DNA of 64,000 nt, taken from assembly GCF_027744825.2 (NCBI RefSeq), contig NC_071336.1, positions 21,213,501-21,277,500 of the forward strand, read 5' to 3'. The notes under the pieces were generated by a model. That model saw only the letters and a list, made by a program, of their open reading frames with translations. It was not told the origin of the DNA and ran no database searches. This document shows, piece after piece, positions 1-10,890 of this stretch. Within the stretch, counting starts at the first letter, position 1. Every line of letters starts with the position of its first letter. This stretch comes from Synchiropus splendidus (taxonomy: Eukaryota > Chordata > Actinopteri > Syngnathiformes > Callionymidae). Made by a program: the position numbers and the translations under genes.

Positions 1-3000
1 TCATAACCGAGAGTAATACGGCAAAAGATTGACCTTCGCTCCCGTCCTTAACACAAAATGACAATTTTGAGTAGCTAAATTTGTTTTATTGACGTGTGTT
101 GATGACGAGATCAGTCACCTTGAGAGTTCAGAAATGACTTCCTGACAAACAAAAGTAACCTTCCTAGGGGTTTTTAAGCGACGTCCAGCTGGGAAGAGAG
201 AGAAACCCTTGCCAGGACCAAAAAAGTTGATAATATTGTTGTGATTTGTACCAGAAATAGAGTGAATTTAGATTAAACATTGCTACTTCTTACTGAAAAC
301 ATAACAGCAAGAAGTGGAGTGTTGAATGTGGAAAACTTTCCTATTTCAGTGCTGTCAACTGTTGGAAAGGCCAATTGCGCCTTTTAACCCATCTGTCTTT
401 TAATTGAGGGGGAAAACTGTTTTCCATTGGAATTCCATCTATGAATTATTGCAGGGTGGAAGACAGAACTTATTCTCCAGAGGTCTCTTACCTCCATGAC
501 TCCTCCTCTTTCTCCACGCTTGTTCCTCTTCTCCCCTTCCCCACCTCCTTTGCTCTTGACATGTGTCACATTTTTGCTCCTGCTCTCGAGGGATAAATGC
601 CAGATTACATGGTGTAGTATTTTTATCCGTAGTACATTAACCGTCGGAGCTTACACCATCAAAGCTTGGAGATCAACACACACATACACACTGAGTCTCA
701 TATCAGGACTGAAACTGAGTGTGCTAAGTGCCTGCTTTGATGTCTCCCTCCCTCCTTTTCCTAATTACCCTGGTGGCACACAGGCATGCAAATACACACA
801 CACACACAGTACACAATGCACTGATATGCCAGCGCGCACTCTGACGTGCACAAAAAGAATGCATCCTGGGAATTGAGGAGATCTAAATCCATGAAGAAAC
901 GGTGAATCGGGTGTCAAGCGTTCATCTGCGGGAGTTCGAACAAAAGCAGCTGGCGAGGCGGAAGATTGCGTGTGACTTATTTTATGAGAATTACGGAGAC
1001 TGCTTCAAATAAATATGCAGAAAATCTTAAGATGATTGCACTTCCTGGTCATTGATAGTGTTGACTTTCTCTCTGCTAAATGATCGACGTGAACAAACTT
1101 GCTTACCTGTGTCAATCATCTCGTACTGAGAAGATGGCGATTACTTTCAGATGAGGACAGGACGTGGCAGAATTAAGCCTGTACATATATGTTGCATCTA
1201 TTTACAGTTTAGAAATGGTGTCTTGGCTCCATCTACACCAACTGAGTCGTAGCAGTGAGACTGGTCATCCTATTTCTCAGTGGTAGTTTTTGAGAAATGT
1301 GAAGGCACCTTGAAAATACTTCATGGTACATTAAGACCTTTGGAAAATATTGTCTTTTCACTTTAAAACTGTAAGACAATTCGGTGCAAACATTTACATT
1401 GCTTCAGTTGTTAAAATGATCTGGATATACCTGCTTGTGCATCATTTTATTTTACTTTTGGGGAATTTCCAGACAAGTCTTCATAACTAGCTCTATAATT
1501 GTTAACATTGTTTGCGTACTCAAATTTTCATTCACTTCATTTTACGCCAACTGTTGAACAACGAGGTAAACCTTGATGCACTATGAGCATATATAAAAGT
1601 TTGAAGTGAAACATTTTAGCTGTTAGTATTTGGTGTGACGGGTCAGACAAGGAACACTCCATCTTTCTGCTGCGAAGGAGTTTGTTCAAGCTGGAGTTGC
1701 ATCAGAATTAAAAACAACTTGAAAGTATGCTTTTGACCTGCTAATTCGACCCGACAGTGAGTGTGTGTAGGGGGATGTACATGACAAGTATGCACTAACT
1801 TTCCGCACCAAGTGAGAGCTGGTGCATAGAACTGCAGTTTATGGAATGTGACCGAGACGATCCGCACGTTGGTCGCCAACCTTTTCTATCTGGAGATCTA
1901 CTTTTCTAGTGTGTTGAGATCATCCTAAGATCATCCCACATGCCTTTTAAATTTGAAATGATGTATGTGCAACGTACACACCAAACTGATACAGATGCTG
2001 AAGTATAAGAACTCATACATTTGTAGTAAAGCCTGACCTTCAGTGAAGTGAGATAGAGAGATGGACCATGAGATGCTAAGGCAACCTATCATCATTCCCA
2101 TGGTGTAATACACTGACTAAGGGAAATAGACTTTTTTGCGTACAACACATCCTTCAGTGATGCTGGGGGCCAAGCGCAAGGCACGCAGAATGTTGCTTGC
2201 TATACCCATATATTCCTTTATGTGGCTCTCCTCCTCACTGATGGTGCGTTACTGACAATGCAAGTCGCCATGACTGAAATGCACAGTCGAACGTGTGTAG
2301 AACAAAAGGGGTGCCATGCCTAACCCCAACCTCTGTCTTTTTGTACCTACCTGGCAGTTTTCTAAAAAGATTGTTTCAGCATTTTTCCTGTCGCTTGTCA
2401 TTCATCTTCAATAATAAAACAATGAGGGCTGTCTTCATGCTTTACTATACTCGACTACAAATAAATATTTCAAAATGGAACCTCACGTTAGCTGTTTGTT
2501 CTGTCAATTTTTCACACGGTCTTTGGCGTCACCGTTTGAGCAAACGTTCTCTCCATCACTCGACTGTGAAGGAGAAGGTGTGTGTGGGCAAGTTTGAGGA
2601 GCATCAGCCTTAGGAACAGTTAGAAGATGCGCTCATAATGGCTCATTCGTGACGAATGTTCGTGTACGTGTGCGTGGACGTAATGGATTACGATTTTGAG
2701 GTATTAACATTTAAATGTCTTTAAATGTCTGCTGCAATGAAGCACTGTAACACATAAAATGAAACTGATAGTCTCCTTATTTAATATTCATAGAAGTTCT
2801 GATGTAATTTCGAAAAGAAATAAACATGCCAAAGTTCCACTGATGTTTAAATTGCGTTATTGAAAAAGAAAGGTCCATGAGTGTTGAAATTAAAACTTGG
2901 ACAAACAATGAAATACTGAAATATCATAATCCCCCCTAAATCCAAACTCATCATCATTACTGTGACATTGTAGAAAGTTTCCAGCGTCACTCGAACCACA

Positions 3001-3400
3001 GCTCCGTGGCTTGTCTGCCTCGATGGAGCTGCTCTTCACATTTGTGGTTGGACTTGATACTGAGGATGTAAACTTGGCTAACTACATCCGGACATATCAT
3101 TGTGTTTTTCCTCAGGGAAACTGAATTGTTTACAATATGTGCACATGGAGCCTTTGCGTGCGTATGCAGATGAAAACAGCCACACATGTCAGCGTGTTGA
3201 TACACTCCTAAGTGGTTTACCACTGTTTAGATTCCAACTTAGGATGATTTTGTGTATCATAATCAATAATCCATGTGCTGCTTTTCCATGATAATGAACT
3301 CTACTCCCAGTTACTGCTTCTTGCTTGTATCTTCAGGCGTGTAATGCCTTCCATATTTTACTCAGTTACTATGAGCTTTAAAAAAAAAGACAATATTTTT
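1..3400. other. Non-coding DNA, nothing recognised
   Basis: No open frame here resembles a protein. The longest (about 496-876) runs through CT-rich and CA-rich low-complexity sequence, including a short (AC) run at 794-808, and starts in no recognisable context. The stretch is AT-rich with scattered homopolymers. I see no transposon ends, tRNA-like promoter boxes or splice-bounded open segments that I would defend. Confidence 0.55.
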
Positions 3401-4332
3401 AGAAAAATTCTGCCGGTGGGTTGTACCACAATGGACTGGCAATAATAATAACGACAGCAGTCCTCAAAGTAGGGCTAGGCAGTATGATAAACTGTATTGC
3501 CATTTTTTGGGGTTTTCTTTTTTGTGTCCAGGAAATGACGTGGCTGGTAAAAACAGTCCACAGTGATGAAATAGGTTGTCAAATTTTCATTTTTGAAGAA
3601 ACAACTCAACAAAAGGATCTATAACGCTAAGATTTTCAGCTGCATTTTACGGTGTTTGACTGAAACTGTTTTCACTGGCCAGTTGTCTCCGTTGACTGCT
3701 GTGATGGCAACTTCGAGTTGTAGAAATAGTCGCTCCCAATTGACAGTTTTATATTGCCACTGGCTACAATACTGTGATGAAGTTGCACGGCTCTGGGTGG
3801 ACTTGGGCCAATTGCACCAATGTCTGCAGTGTGAATGCCCCCTAAGAGCATCTCAAACAGATTGAGGCACAAGTTATGTTGCCCACCAATGTGATACATC
3901 ATGCTTAAGGTCCTGCATGAACATGTGAGAGCAGTGTTGGATTGTTTCACTTCATCATGGCATTTGCTTTGTGCAAGATTACACCAACATGGTTTGTCCC
4001 TGCTGTCCATATCTGAATACCGGGTGACCCAAAGTAAGTGTTGTAACATTCGGACTGTTCCGAAAGTTACCAAGATTTGGCTGTCATGTTTTCCCTACCA
4101 AGATCTGGCTGTCATCTTCCATCTTTTGGCATCATATGAATCATCAGAAAAAAAAATCTACAAGGTTGCATTCAACTACTTCACAGTAATAATCGAGTCA
4201 ATGGGCTGAGAACTGTGAGGAGTGTAAGAGGTAATTTGTATCCAAATCCGAAGCTGTGGGTGGACAATTCTGTTCGCATGGACTGCAGCCTACAGTGTTG
4301 GGTTGATCAAAGGAGATATGCAGACGACAAAA
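3401..4332. other. Non-coding DNA with possible transposon scraps
   Basis: A GTAGGGCTAGGCAGTATGA-like segment near 3470 resembles the terminal sequence of short non-autonomous DNA elements common in fish, but no partner terminus was found. A roughly 28-bp unit beginning TACCAAGAT is repeated in tandem at about 4068-4095 and 4096-4120, with the similarity fading after about 20 bases. The 133-residue minus-strand frame across 3672-4073 has no recognisable domain and is not called. Confidence 0.4.
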
Positions 4333-4397
4333 CTGAGGCATAGACCCAGTGATGAACTGGCACAGTTTGCCAGTTCATCACTGGGTCTATGCCTCAG
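4333..4397. repeat. Perfect 30-bp inverted repeat with 5-base loop
   Basis: The left arm (4333-4362) and right arm (4368-4397) are exact reverse complements over all 30 bases, separated by CAGTT. Pairing stops abruptly on both outer sides. No mismatch or bulge occurs in the stem, and the loop is far shorter than that of normal microRNA precursors. The GATGAACTGGC part of the arm resembles the GATGGACTGGC motif of fish retroposon tails, also seen near 39474. The arms may therefore be two head-to-head copies of such a tail, or a foldback duplication made during replication. Confidence 0.9.
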
Positions 4398-5100
4398 CAG
4401 CGTTACCGGAAAGGTGAAAGTAGATTTTTTTGGGGGAGGTAGGAAGGACTCTAATTTGAAAGCATGAAAGCAGCTGGACCTGGTGAGTTATCTGGTTGGT
4501 TACCTAAAACCCCTTGACAAATGAACTTGCTCCTGTGATATCCATCCAGAGCTTGAGATACAATGCTTCGCCCGCCATGCCTCGTTGACCTTTGACCAGT
4601 GAGCCTGACATTTGTAGGCATGAAAAGCGTTCAGCGATCGGTGAAGGATTTAATTCCCTTCTCTTTACCGCGCATGTGTGACCCTAACTACTCAGTTTAG
4701 TGGTCAACAAGAAGCATGGAAGGTTTCCAAAATCCTTCCCCACACTTCTGTTCTGTAGTCGAAGGGTTTACTATAGGAGAGATGGCCAACTCCAGATGCC
4801 TTTCAATCCTCACTGGGTCAGTGTGGAACCTGCTAGTACAAATGTACCCTGAGTGTTGATGAGTCAAGGTACTTGTGGACTTCAAGATAATGGTAAATGA
4901 TCTTAGAGAGCGTCAATGAGTTGATGATTTTCAGAATGCATACCTTTTTTTTTTTTGAATGAATTTAAAAAAGGCAAAAATGACTCTGTTACAAGTTCTT
5001 CACAGATTTCCATTGTTCTTGAAGTTCATTGTCGTGATGTGTACATTTGGGACTATGGTATCTGAAGCAGTCTAATAAGCATAGCAGTGCTTCTCAAGTG

Positions 5101-5142
5101 TCCTGCTGGCAACCGATGTCGACACATTGGTTGACAGCAGGA
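5101..5142. repeat. Imperfect 19-bp inverted repeat
   Basis: The left arm 5101-5119 and right arm 5124-5142 pair at 17 of 19 positions around the 4-base loop CGAC. It lies just downstream of a hAT-terminus-like CAGTGCTTCTCAA, so it may be an internal palindrome of a decayed DNA element. No function is implied. Confidence 0.7.
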
Positions 5143-5350
5143 CATTGTGCGGTCCATTCAGCATCTGTAAATGCTGTCTTGTTGACCTTTGGTTGCTGTC
5201 AACCATTCAAGGATGCTCTGTTTCTGCCCGATGTCTACCTCATATGTGAAGAGGCTAACCTTACTTCACAAGGTCATGTAGGAGGGTTTGGAGTGGTGGC
5301 GAGAGGGTCTCTTCTCACCGTGTGCGCTCAAATAGGAAACCACACATCTC

Positions 5351-5369
5351 TGTGTGTGTGTGTGTGTGT
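5351..5369. repeat. (TG)n microsatellite
   Basis: A short uninterrupted TG run, followed by a degenerate TGTATGTG stretch. Confidence 0.95.
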
Positions 5370-5829
5370 TTGTATGTGTTCATGCCAGCTGATCTGTAGC
5401 ATGAGTGAGCTGTCGAGAGGTTGAACTAGACCAGCGATTCAGACCGTTTTGGTGAAATCAATGAGGATCTGTTCATTGAGTGCTCCATTTCACACTCCTG
5501 TGCCTTGTTTAATGGCTAGGTCATGTTTTAGGTGTTCATTGGTGGCTTCATTGTACCGTGTAATTTGCAACATTAGAATTAGCTCATTATTTTAGCTAAG
5601 ATCTGGGTCTAGTCAATTCAGAAATGAGTGTTTTTTTTCTCTGTGGTACATCCAAGAGCAAATGATTGTGAAATAGATTTATTTTGTGACAATATTTGTT
5701 ATCTAAATATTTCTCAGAAGAATCAATTTTTTTTCACGTCATATCCATTTCTGGGTAAACAGCCCAGCTCATACTCCACAGAGCTGCCGATCAAAAACAC
5801 AAGTTGAATACACATTACACGCTTTTTAT

Positions 5830-6232
5830 TTTTGAAACACCAACTATTGCTAAACAAACTTTTAGCTATTGAGGCATCCAGGCTCTTGAACGCCGAAACG
5901 GTCGTGATGACAAGTTTGCTGTCCTACTTATTTTTTTATACGTTCTACTTCTTATTTACACATGTCATTCTGCACTTTCCATTTTTTTTCCATTTCGACT
6001 CTGCACTGACCTGGTGCACCTCTGGACATCAGGTCACCTCTGTCCACTTTTCTGCACATTTGCACTTTTCTTTTGCACTCAACTCTGCACTGTTTTGGCA
6101 TTGCATGCGGCCAGCACTGTGCTGTCAATGAGTCCCCGGTCCTCTTATCGTAAGCATTTCATTGCATTGTAGACCCTGTGTTGAAGGTGCATATGACAAA
6201 TAAACCCGTCTCGAGTCTTGAGGCGTCCTGTG
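5830..6232 (+). mobile_element. LINE 3' end fragment (untranslated tail)
   Basis: The segment has the look of the 3' end of a fish non-LTR retrotransposon. Near 5878 a short frame reads ASRLLNA, like the conserved RLLN close of the LINE ORF2 protein. Then comes a T-rich, GCACT-rich untranslated region, and near 6196-6232 the sequence ATATGACAAATAAACC followed by a TCGAGTCTTGAG repeat-like end. LINEs of this kind commonly end in an AATAAA-like signal plus short tandem repeats. Family assignment was not possible by eye. The element is truncated and non-coding. Confidence 0.55.
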
Positions 6233-6339
6233 GTTTTCCTCAGGACGCCCTAAATGTCCTATTATTAGTGCCTGTATAATGCCCTACTCTTAGTGTGATC
6301 ACACTGGTTTGCATGAGAAGGGTGTTTCCGCCCAGTAAA

Positions 6340-6790
6340 TTTGCTGAATATGAATATTTGCATCCGTAGCTTGACCATCATGGTTGCCATGGCAGTTTAC
6401 CAGTGTAATCTCGCAGTTATACACATCTCACTGTTTGAATGAATGAATGTTTAAATGTGTGAACAGTTTGACAACCATCACAGATTGTCAGCTCATGCAA
6501 CTGTATGCTTATCTTGCATAAATATTTGAAAGAAGATGAACAAAACTGGAGACGCTTGTAGTAAGGGAATGAATAATGATAAAAATATGTATTTTCTTTT
6601 CATTAATGGGGGTCATTCAAGAGAAACAAAACTGCCAAGGAGACCCCTACATCTGAAAGTATTATTGTGGCGACAGCTGCTGAGTCAATCTCTGTTCGCG
6701 TTTGTTATTGACTCAGATGTTTATTTGTTATTAAGTCATTTTTGTACGAATGGCTTATGTCAGTTGATGTCATCGTGAGAGAGTTGGCAG
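6340..6790 (+). repeat. Unclassified dispersed repeat, copy A
   Basis: At least four blocks here recur in the same order and orientation at 53490-54050. Block 1 (6365-6430) contains GTAGCTTG, CCATC and GGTTGCCAT. Block 2 (6437-6463) contains GAATGAATGAATGTTTAAAT. Block 3 (about 6650-6690) contains CTGAAAGT and TTATTGTGG. Block 4 (about 6736-6760) contains TTTTTGTACRAAT. The spacing between blocks differs, so each copy has its own insertions or deletions. I do not recognise the family and see no protein motif. Confidence 0.75.
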
Positions 6791-7379
6791 CCCTGTGCTA
6801 GCAGGTTATCGATTCCTCCTAAATGTATTTTCAGTACAGCTTCTGGAGGGTTGTACAACTGGAGTAACGCCATCCGTGTGATCGTAGTTGGATATTTGGT
6901 TATTTATTCTATACAATTTACTCCCCAGTTTTACTGTCAGAAGGTGTTCTGGACATAAACTGCTTTGTACATTTTGAAAGAGTGGATTGTACTCTGTATA
7001 ATTACACAAATAGAACCATGGTCACCACTTTGGCTAAATGTCTGTGGGAAACCATGATATGCATTTTTTAAATATCATAAATCAGAATCAAGGTATAAAT
7101 GAAATCGAATCAAAGAATGACAATCTAAACTGAATTGCCATCCAAGTATTGGGGAAAATAATTCTGTTCATTCAGATTTTGCATGACCAAACCTTGTACT
7201 TTTTGGTTTTTCTCACATATTTTTGTGTAATTCTCATTTCTGTCGCCAGAGTGGGAATCATTCCAAGGACATTTGGTAGCGTCCTACTTATGATAACAAC
7301 GCTTAAAACAACGTTTTCTGTGAGCACAACAAATCAGTGCACAATGGCTTAATATGAGCTATTTCTCTGTGGACGAAAT
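6791..7379. other. Non-coding DNA, nothing recognised
   Basis: AT-rich single-copy-looking sequence with no credible open frame and no repeat termini. Confidence 0.5.
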
Positions 7380-7760
7380 CATCTGAGGTGGAATGTTGCT
7401 GTCTGTCGCTGTATCTCTGTGTGGGGTACATACTTCCACCATGGGTGCCTGACAAGCGACGGCAGTGGCTTACCTCATACTGAGAACGTTGCTCTTCCTT
7501 AATCCCTCATTTTCAATGTTTGGCTTGCTCCCTTCTTAATTTCCCCTTCCACACTGATGTGCAAAAGCTCTCCGCCCCATCTTAACAACTGCGCTAATCC
7601 TCCGCCAGGTCTTGTGGGGATATCACGCTGTTTCTGGGCTCCTTTTACTGACACAACGGTTTAGTATCACAAAGGCTCGCAAACACCTGTCCAATTAGCC
7701 TGATTGTGACGCACCTCAAACTACCAGACAGATCTTGCTGAGAAGCACAGATTTAGCAAA
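7380..7760. promoter_or_regulatory. Candidate conserved noncoding block
   Basis: A non-repetitive, compositionally balanced stretch without a coding-like frame. It includes CCAATTAGCC near 7690 (a homeodomain-type TAAT core on the opposite strand) and a pyrimidine-rich segment around 7500-7560. It stands out from the AT-rich flanks. The call rests only on texture; conservation in other fish is unknown. Confidence 0.2.
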
Positions 7761-8084
7761 ACAGACTGAACACTTCTGCTGTCTAAAGATGTTTTAGCAG
7801 TTTTCTTTTTGGCAAATGTCGTTCTCTAAATCCAGGTTTAGTGAAGGATAATTGAGCGGCTGTCAAGAGACACTTGCCTGAAGATGACAAAAGTCTTCAT
7901 GCTAACTTCAGTCCGGATGTTAGTTGATTTTGTCATGTGGAAACTTCAAGTTGCTTTAAAAATTGTTTACTACTACGACTGCAGTAGTTTAAAAAAACTT
8001 TGGACATAATTGTGAGAGGTGAATATCTTCTTAAATTTCTTTGCAAATAAGTTTTTATAAGATGAGATAATCCTTTATTCTTCC
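7761..8084. other. Non-coding DNA, nothing recognised
   Basis: AT-rich sequence. No gene, repeat end or regulatory site that I would defend. Confidence 0.5.
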
Positions 8085-8435
8085 TACTAGGGTCGAATAT
8101 TATCATTATTATTACTTGTTTGCCTACAAGTTGTCACAATCTAGAATAAATACATTGATGCTTAAGAGTCATCCATAAGGTGCAGGTAAACAAGCTCTGC
8201 AACTTTAGTATGAGAATATTAATTTGTGCCACTCCTCTACAGATGAAAAGCATCATAAAAAGCAACTTAAAAGAACAGGTGTGACTGCAATACCCACAGT
8301 TTTTTATCACGATAAATTTGATAAACACACAGTTGGCGTGTGTTTATCAAATTTATCGTGGCGTGCAAAATTCTCATCGCGGGGATTAGTTTTGGCGGTA
8401 TATCATGTGCGATAAATTATGACCCATCCCTACTG
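8085..8435. mobile_element. Possible decayed DNA-transposon-like element with internal palindrome
   Basis: The stretch is rich in TTTATCNNGATAAA-type palindromic words and ends in ATGACCCATCCCTAC. This resembles the right end of short non-autonomous fish elements that begin with TAGGG and a GATGGGT-like motif. A weak left-end counterpart (CTAGGGTCGAATATTATCA) lies near 8088. It contains the perfect hairpin at 8308-8360. No target-site duplication was established, so the boundaries are tentative. Confidence 0.35.
8308..8360. repeat. Perfect 23-bp inverted repeat with 7-base loop
   Basis: Arms 8308-8330 and 8338-8360 are exact reverse complements (outer end CACGATAAATTTG, inner end AACACAC), separated by AGTTGGC. 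Pairing stops immediately outside the arms. The location inside transposon-like sequence suggests an internal palindrome of a mobile element rather than an RNA gene. Confidence 0.9.
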
Positions 8436-9410
8436 TGTTGATATGGGTGCCGCGCTGGTCGTGCTCTTCATGGTCTTCGCAGTGTTGTGTACAAGCCCTA
8501 AATGTTTTGTTAGATTTCTGGAACTGAACCAACGCAATCGACATGCTCATGGAATGGAGCTCAGGTTTATGAGAGTACTTCAAATAATGAGCGATCACAC
8601 ATTAGTGTGTCGTTCTTGACTGTTGGTCATCATCCAGTTTCTCAGTTAAACACAGACTACTTGGCTACTTGGAAGTAACTCCCCTCCTTCACCACCAGAG
8701 GTCACTGTGTTCTGAATCTGACTGAAGACGTCAAAGACTGGAAAATGTGCCAGATAGAAATATAGCATATGCTTTCTGTTGTCGCATGAGTGAGCTCTCA
8801 CAGAATGCCACAATTAAACTTTATCCATTTATTTTGCTGCTTGTTTTTTGGTGTTTTTGGCAACTTTCACTGACGATCACGGAGTCTGTACTAGCCAGTG
8901 GCACTAGCCACAAAGTTTATTGAGTTCTGACACGGCATGACATCAGTTCTCTGACGCAACCTTGGTGTGATGAGTGGAAATTGTTCTCTCTATATTTGTT
9001 CTGTTTGCTTTGCTAAGGAGTGAAGTGTTGTGTTTGTCACAGTGTTCCTCGACATTTGGCGATATTTCTTATGTTCTTTGTAGTATATTGCTATTATAAT
9101 CATTAAATGTACTTTTATTTTGTTGTTTGTCTAACATCAAAGTGTTAAAATAATAGTAGTATCTATAGTTCTCATTGCAGGTGATTAAAAAAAGTAGTAT
9201 CTTGAAAATGGATGTAAAACATATGTGTATAAAATATATGTATATAAAAACAACTAGTCCAAATTTTCTCTTAATTCTTTAAGCCCAATAGCATATTTTT
9301 GACGGTAAGTGTTTACATTGATACTGCAAGTCTATGACATTTGTTATCGGACGTTTCCGTTTTCCTCCACCATGTTCTGTTATTCCTTCATGCAGCAATA
9401 TTGTCCTATT
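8436..9410. other. Non-coding DNA, nothing recognised
   Basis: AT-rich sequence with several short frames, none recognisable. The TATA-rich segment around 9220-9250 is low-complexity rather than an identifiable promoter. Confidence 0.5.
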
Positions 9411-9800
9411 TAATTAAAAAGCTCTAACGCTATTTCTTTCCTCGACCAATAGCCGAGGTTCAATTAGCCAAGTGACTCTGAGTGCCAGTCAATGATAGTG
9501 AGTCATCGTTGCGCTCATTACGAGACACACATTGAGTAGCTCTTAAGGTATTTATCCCCTGGTGAACTTCTTAAACGCTCTTCAAGGATTGACTTGCCCT
9601 TTAAACGCGGCAAACACCAGCCTCCATCGTGGTAATCTCTTCCTTTCTCTCTGGCTTCATAAAATGTCCAGCAGCCTTTCTTGCAGTGACCTGGGTCGTG
9701 TTCTCAATTAAACCCCGTCACCCTTGAAGGAATTAATCGCGTTGTGCCAATTTAGTTATTTCATTAGTGGCAAGCGCTCATCTATTTGATGGTCTCTCCA
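9411..9800. promoter_or_regulatory. Candidate conserved noncoding block
   Basis: A long non-repetitive block with a balanced composition. It contains CCAATAGCC, CAATTAGCC, GGAATTAATCGCG and ATTAGTGGC segments, giving several TAAT/ATTA homeodomain-type cores within 400 bases. No open frame is convincing. It has the texture of a developmental enhancer-like conserved element, but this cannot be confirmed from one sequence. Confidence 0.25.
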
Positions 9801-10849
9801 CTATACATAATATGCATTCGCTTCCTCCCTTGTGTTCTCACAAACCTGGTGCGAAGGCGATACATTAAGTTTGCCTAACACTGTCAGGGGTCCAGACTAA
9901 CTTGTGCGTTGGTTGCACCAGTGTGCGTACTGCAACTTGTCACCTAAATTTTGGTTTGGTGCACCTGAACGCCATTCGACCATTTTATTGCTCTCCACTA
10001 CAGGATGCATCACCTGTGGACTCATGAGGAAATGCTTTATAGGTCCTTTGTGATTGATCCTCATGGCCACGTGTTTTTGAGCTAAATATCCAGCTGGGTT
10101 TCCTACCAGTAAAACATAAAAAACATGACCGTGGTTCGAAACAAAAGGGCTTGTCAAACAGTGGGACGGAGGGAGAGGAAGTTGAAATGTGAAATATGAA
10201 AGGACGTGTCACACCATACACGGAGCACACAGCCTGACAGGAACCCTCAGGACATGGCCATCGTTTCAAGTGGGGACCAAATGGAGGTAGCACTACGCCG
10301 TCACTGCTCTCTAGTTCATTAGAAGACACTGTCGCTTTGGCACGAAGAGGGCAGCTGGAAATCACACTCAATTACGTCCAGAATGTGATGTAGTTGAGGC
10401 TCTGCAAGTTATCGAGTCACAGCTTGTCTAATGCTGGCTGTAATGCCTTCATACATTTCATGCTTGGGCATTTGTTAACATGGAAAATGCTTTTTTATGG
10501 TTGTCATTTCTCATAGAAAATAAATTGCATATAAGACGTACATATTCAAGAACATCTCTCGACATGTTCATACATTGCACACATATTGTTTCTATAATCC
10601 TCTGGTCTTTTCTGATTGGATACATGGATGACCTTGAAGGAAATCTGTCTCACATTTTTCATAGTTCTGAAGACGACGAAATTTCAAGTGTTTTGACTTG
10701 AATTTCACGAGGATGGACCACAGAAGTTATAGGTTCTGACCTTCTTTGAAAATAATGTGTTTTACAAACTGAGTGAACGAAAATTCATCTTAAAATCTTC
10801 AGAATAAATATCTGCTCTGCAAATTACATGGTGAGCGACCAAATATTAC
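9801..10849. other. Non-coding DNA, possible old repeat near 9886
   Basis: A CAGGGGTCCAGAC start near 9886 looks like a hAT-type terminus, but no right end was found. The overlapping minus-strand frames at 9897-10371 show no recognisable domain. The rest is AT-rich. Confidence 0.4.
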
Positions 10850-10890
10850 ATTGGGTTAGATTATCCCACAGTGGGGAAATTTGATGGCAG
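10850..10890 (-). mobile_element. Probable LINE 3' tail scrap
   Basis: On the minus strand the segment reads AAATTTCCCCACTGTGGGAT followed by an AATCTAAC-like end. This resembles the terminal untranslated sequence of fish LINEs that precedes short tandem repeats. It is too short to assign to a family. Confidence 0.35.

Larger units (their letters stand above)
4398..5829. other. Non-coding DNA, no gene seen
   Basis: Contains a poly-T run near 4945, an imperfect hairpin (5101-5142) and a (TG)n tract (5351-5369), listed separately. A CAGTGCTTCTCAA segment near 5085 resembles a hAT transposon terminus, but no matching right end was found. The 125-residue frame at 5047-5424 ends through the microsatellite and is not credible as a gene. 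Confidence 0.5.

Noticed and set aside
925..960. GAGTTCGAACAA as a tRNA B box
   Set aside because: Flanking sequence does not fold into T, anticodon or acceptor stems.
4333..4397. Hairpin as a microRNA precursor
   Set aside because: The stem is perfect with a 5-base loop and no bulges, unlike typical precursors, and neither arm matches a microRNA I know.
5085..5460. CAGTGCTTCTCAA as the left end of a hAT element
   Set aside because: No matching right terminus or 8-bp duplication was found downstream.
9220..9250. TATA-rich stretch as a core promoter
   Set aside because: Low-complexity AT sequence with no initiator, CpG enrichment or downstream coding region.
10120..10150. GTGGTTCGAAAC as a tRNA or SINE B box
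   Set aside because: No A box at the expected distance and no cloverleaf can be drawn around it.
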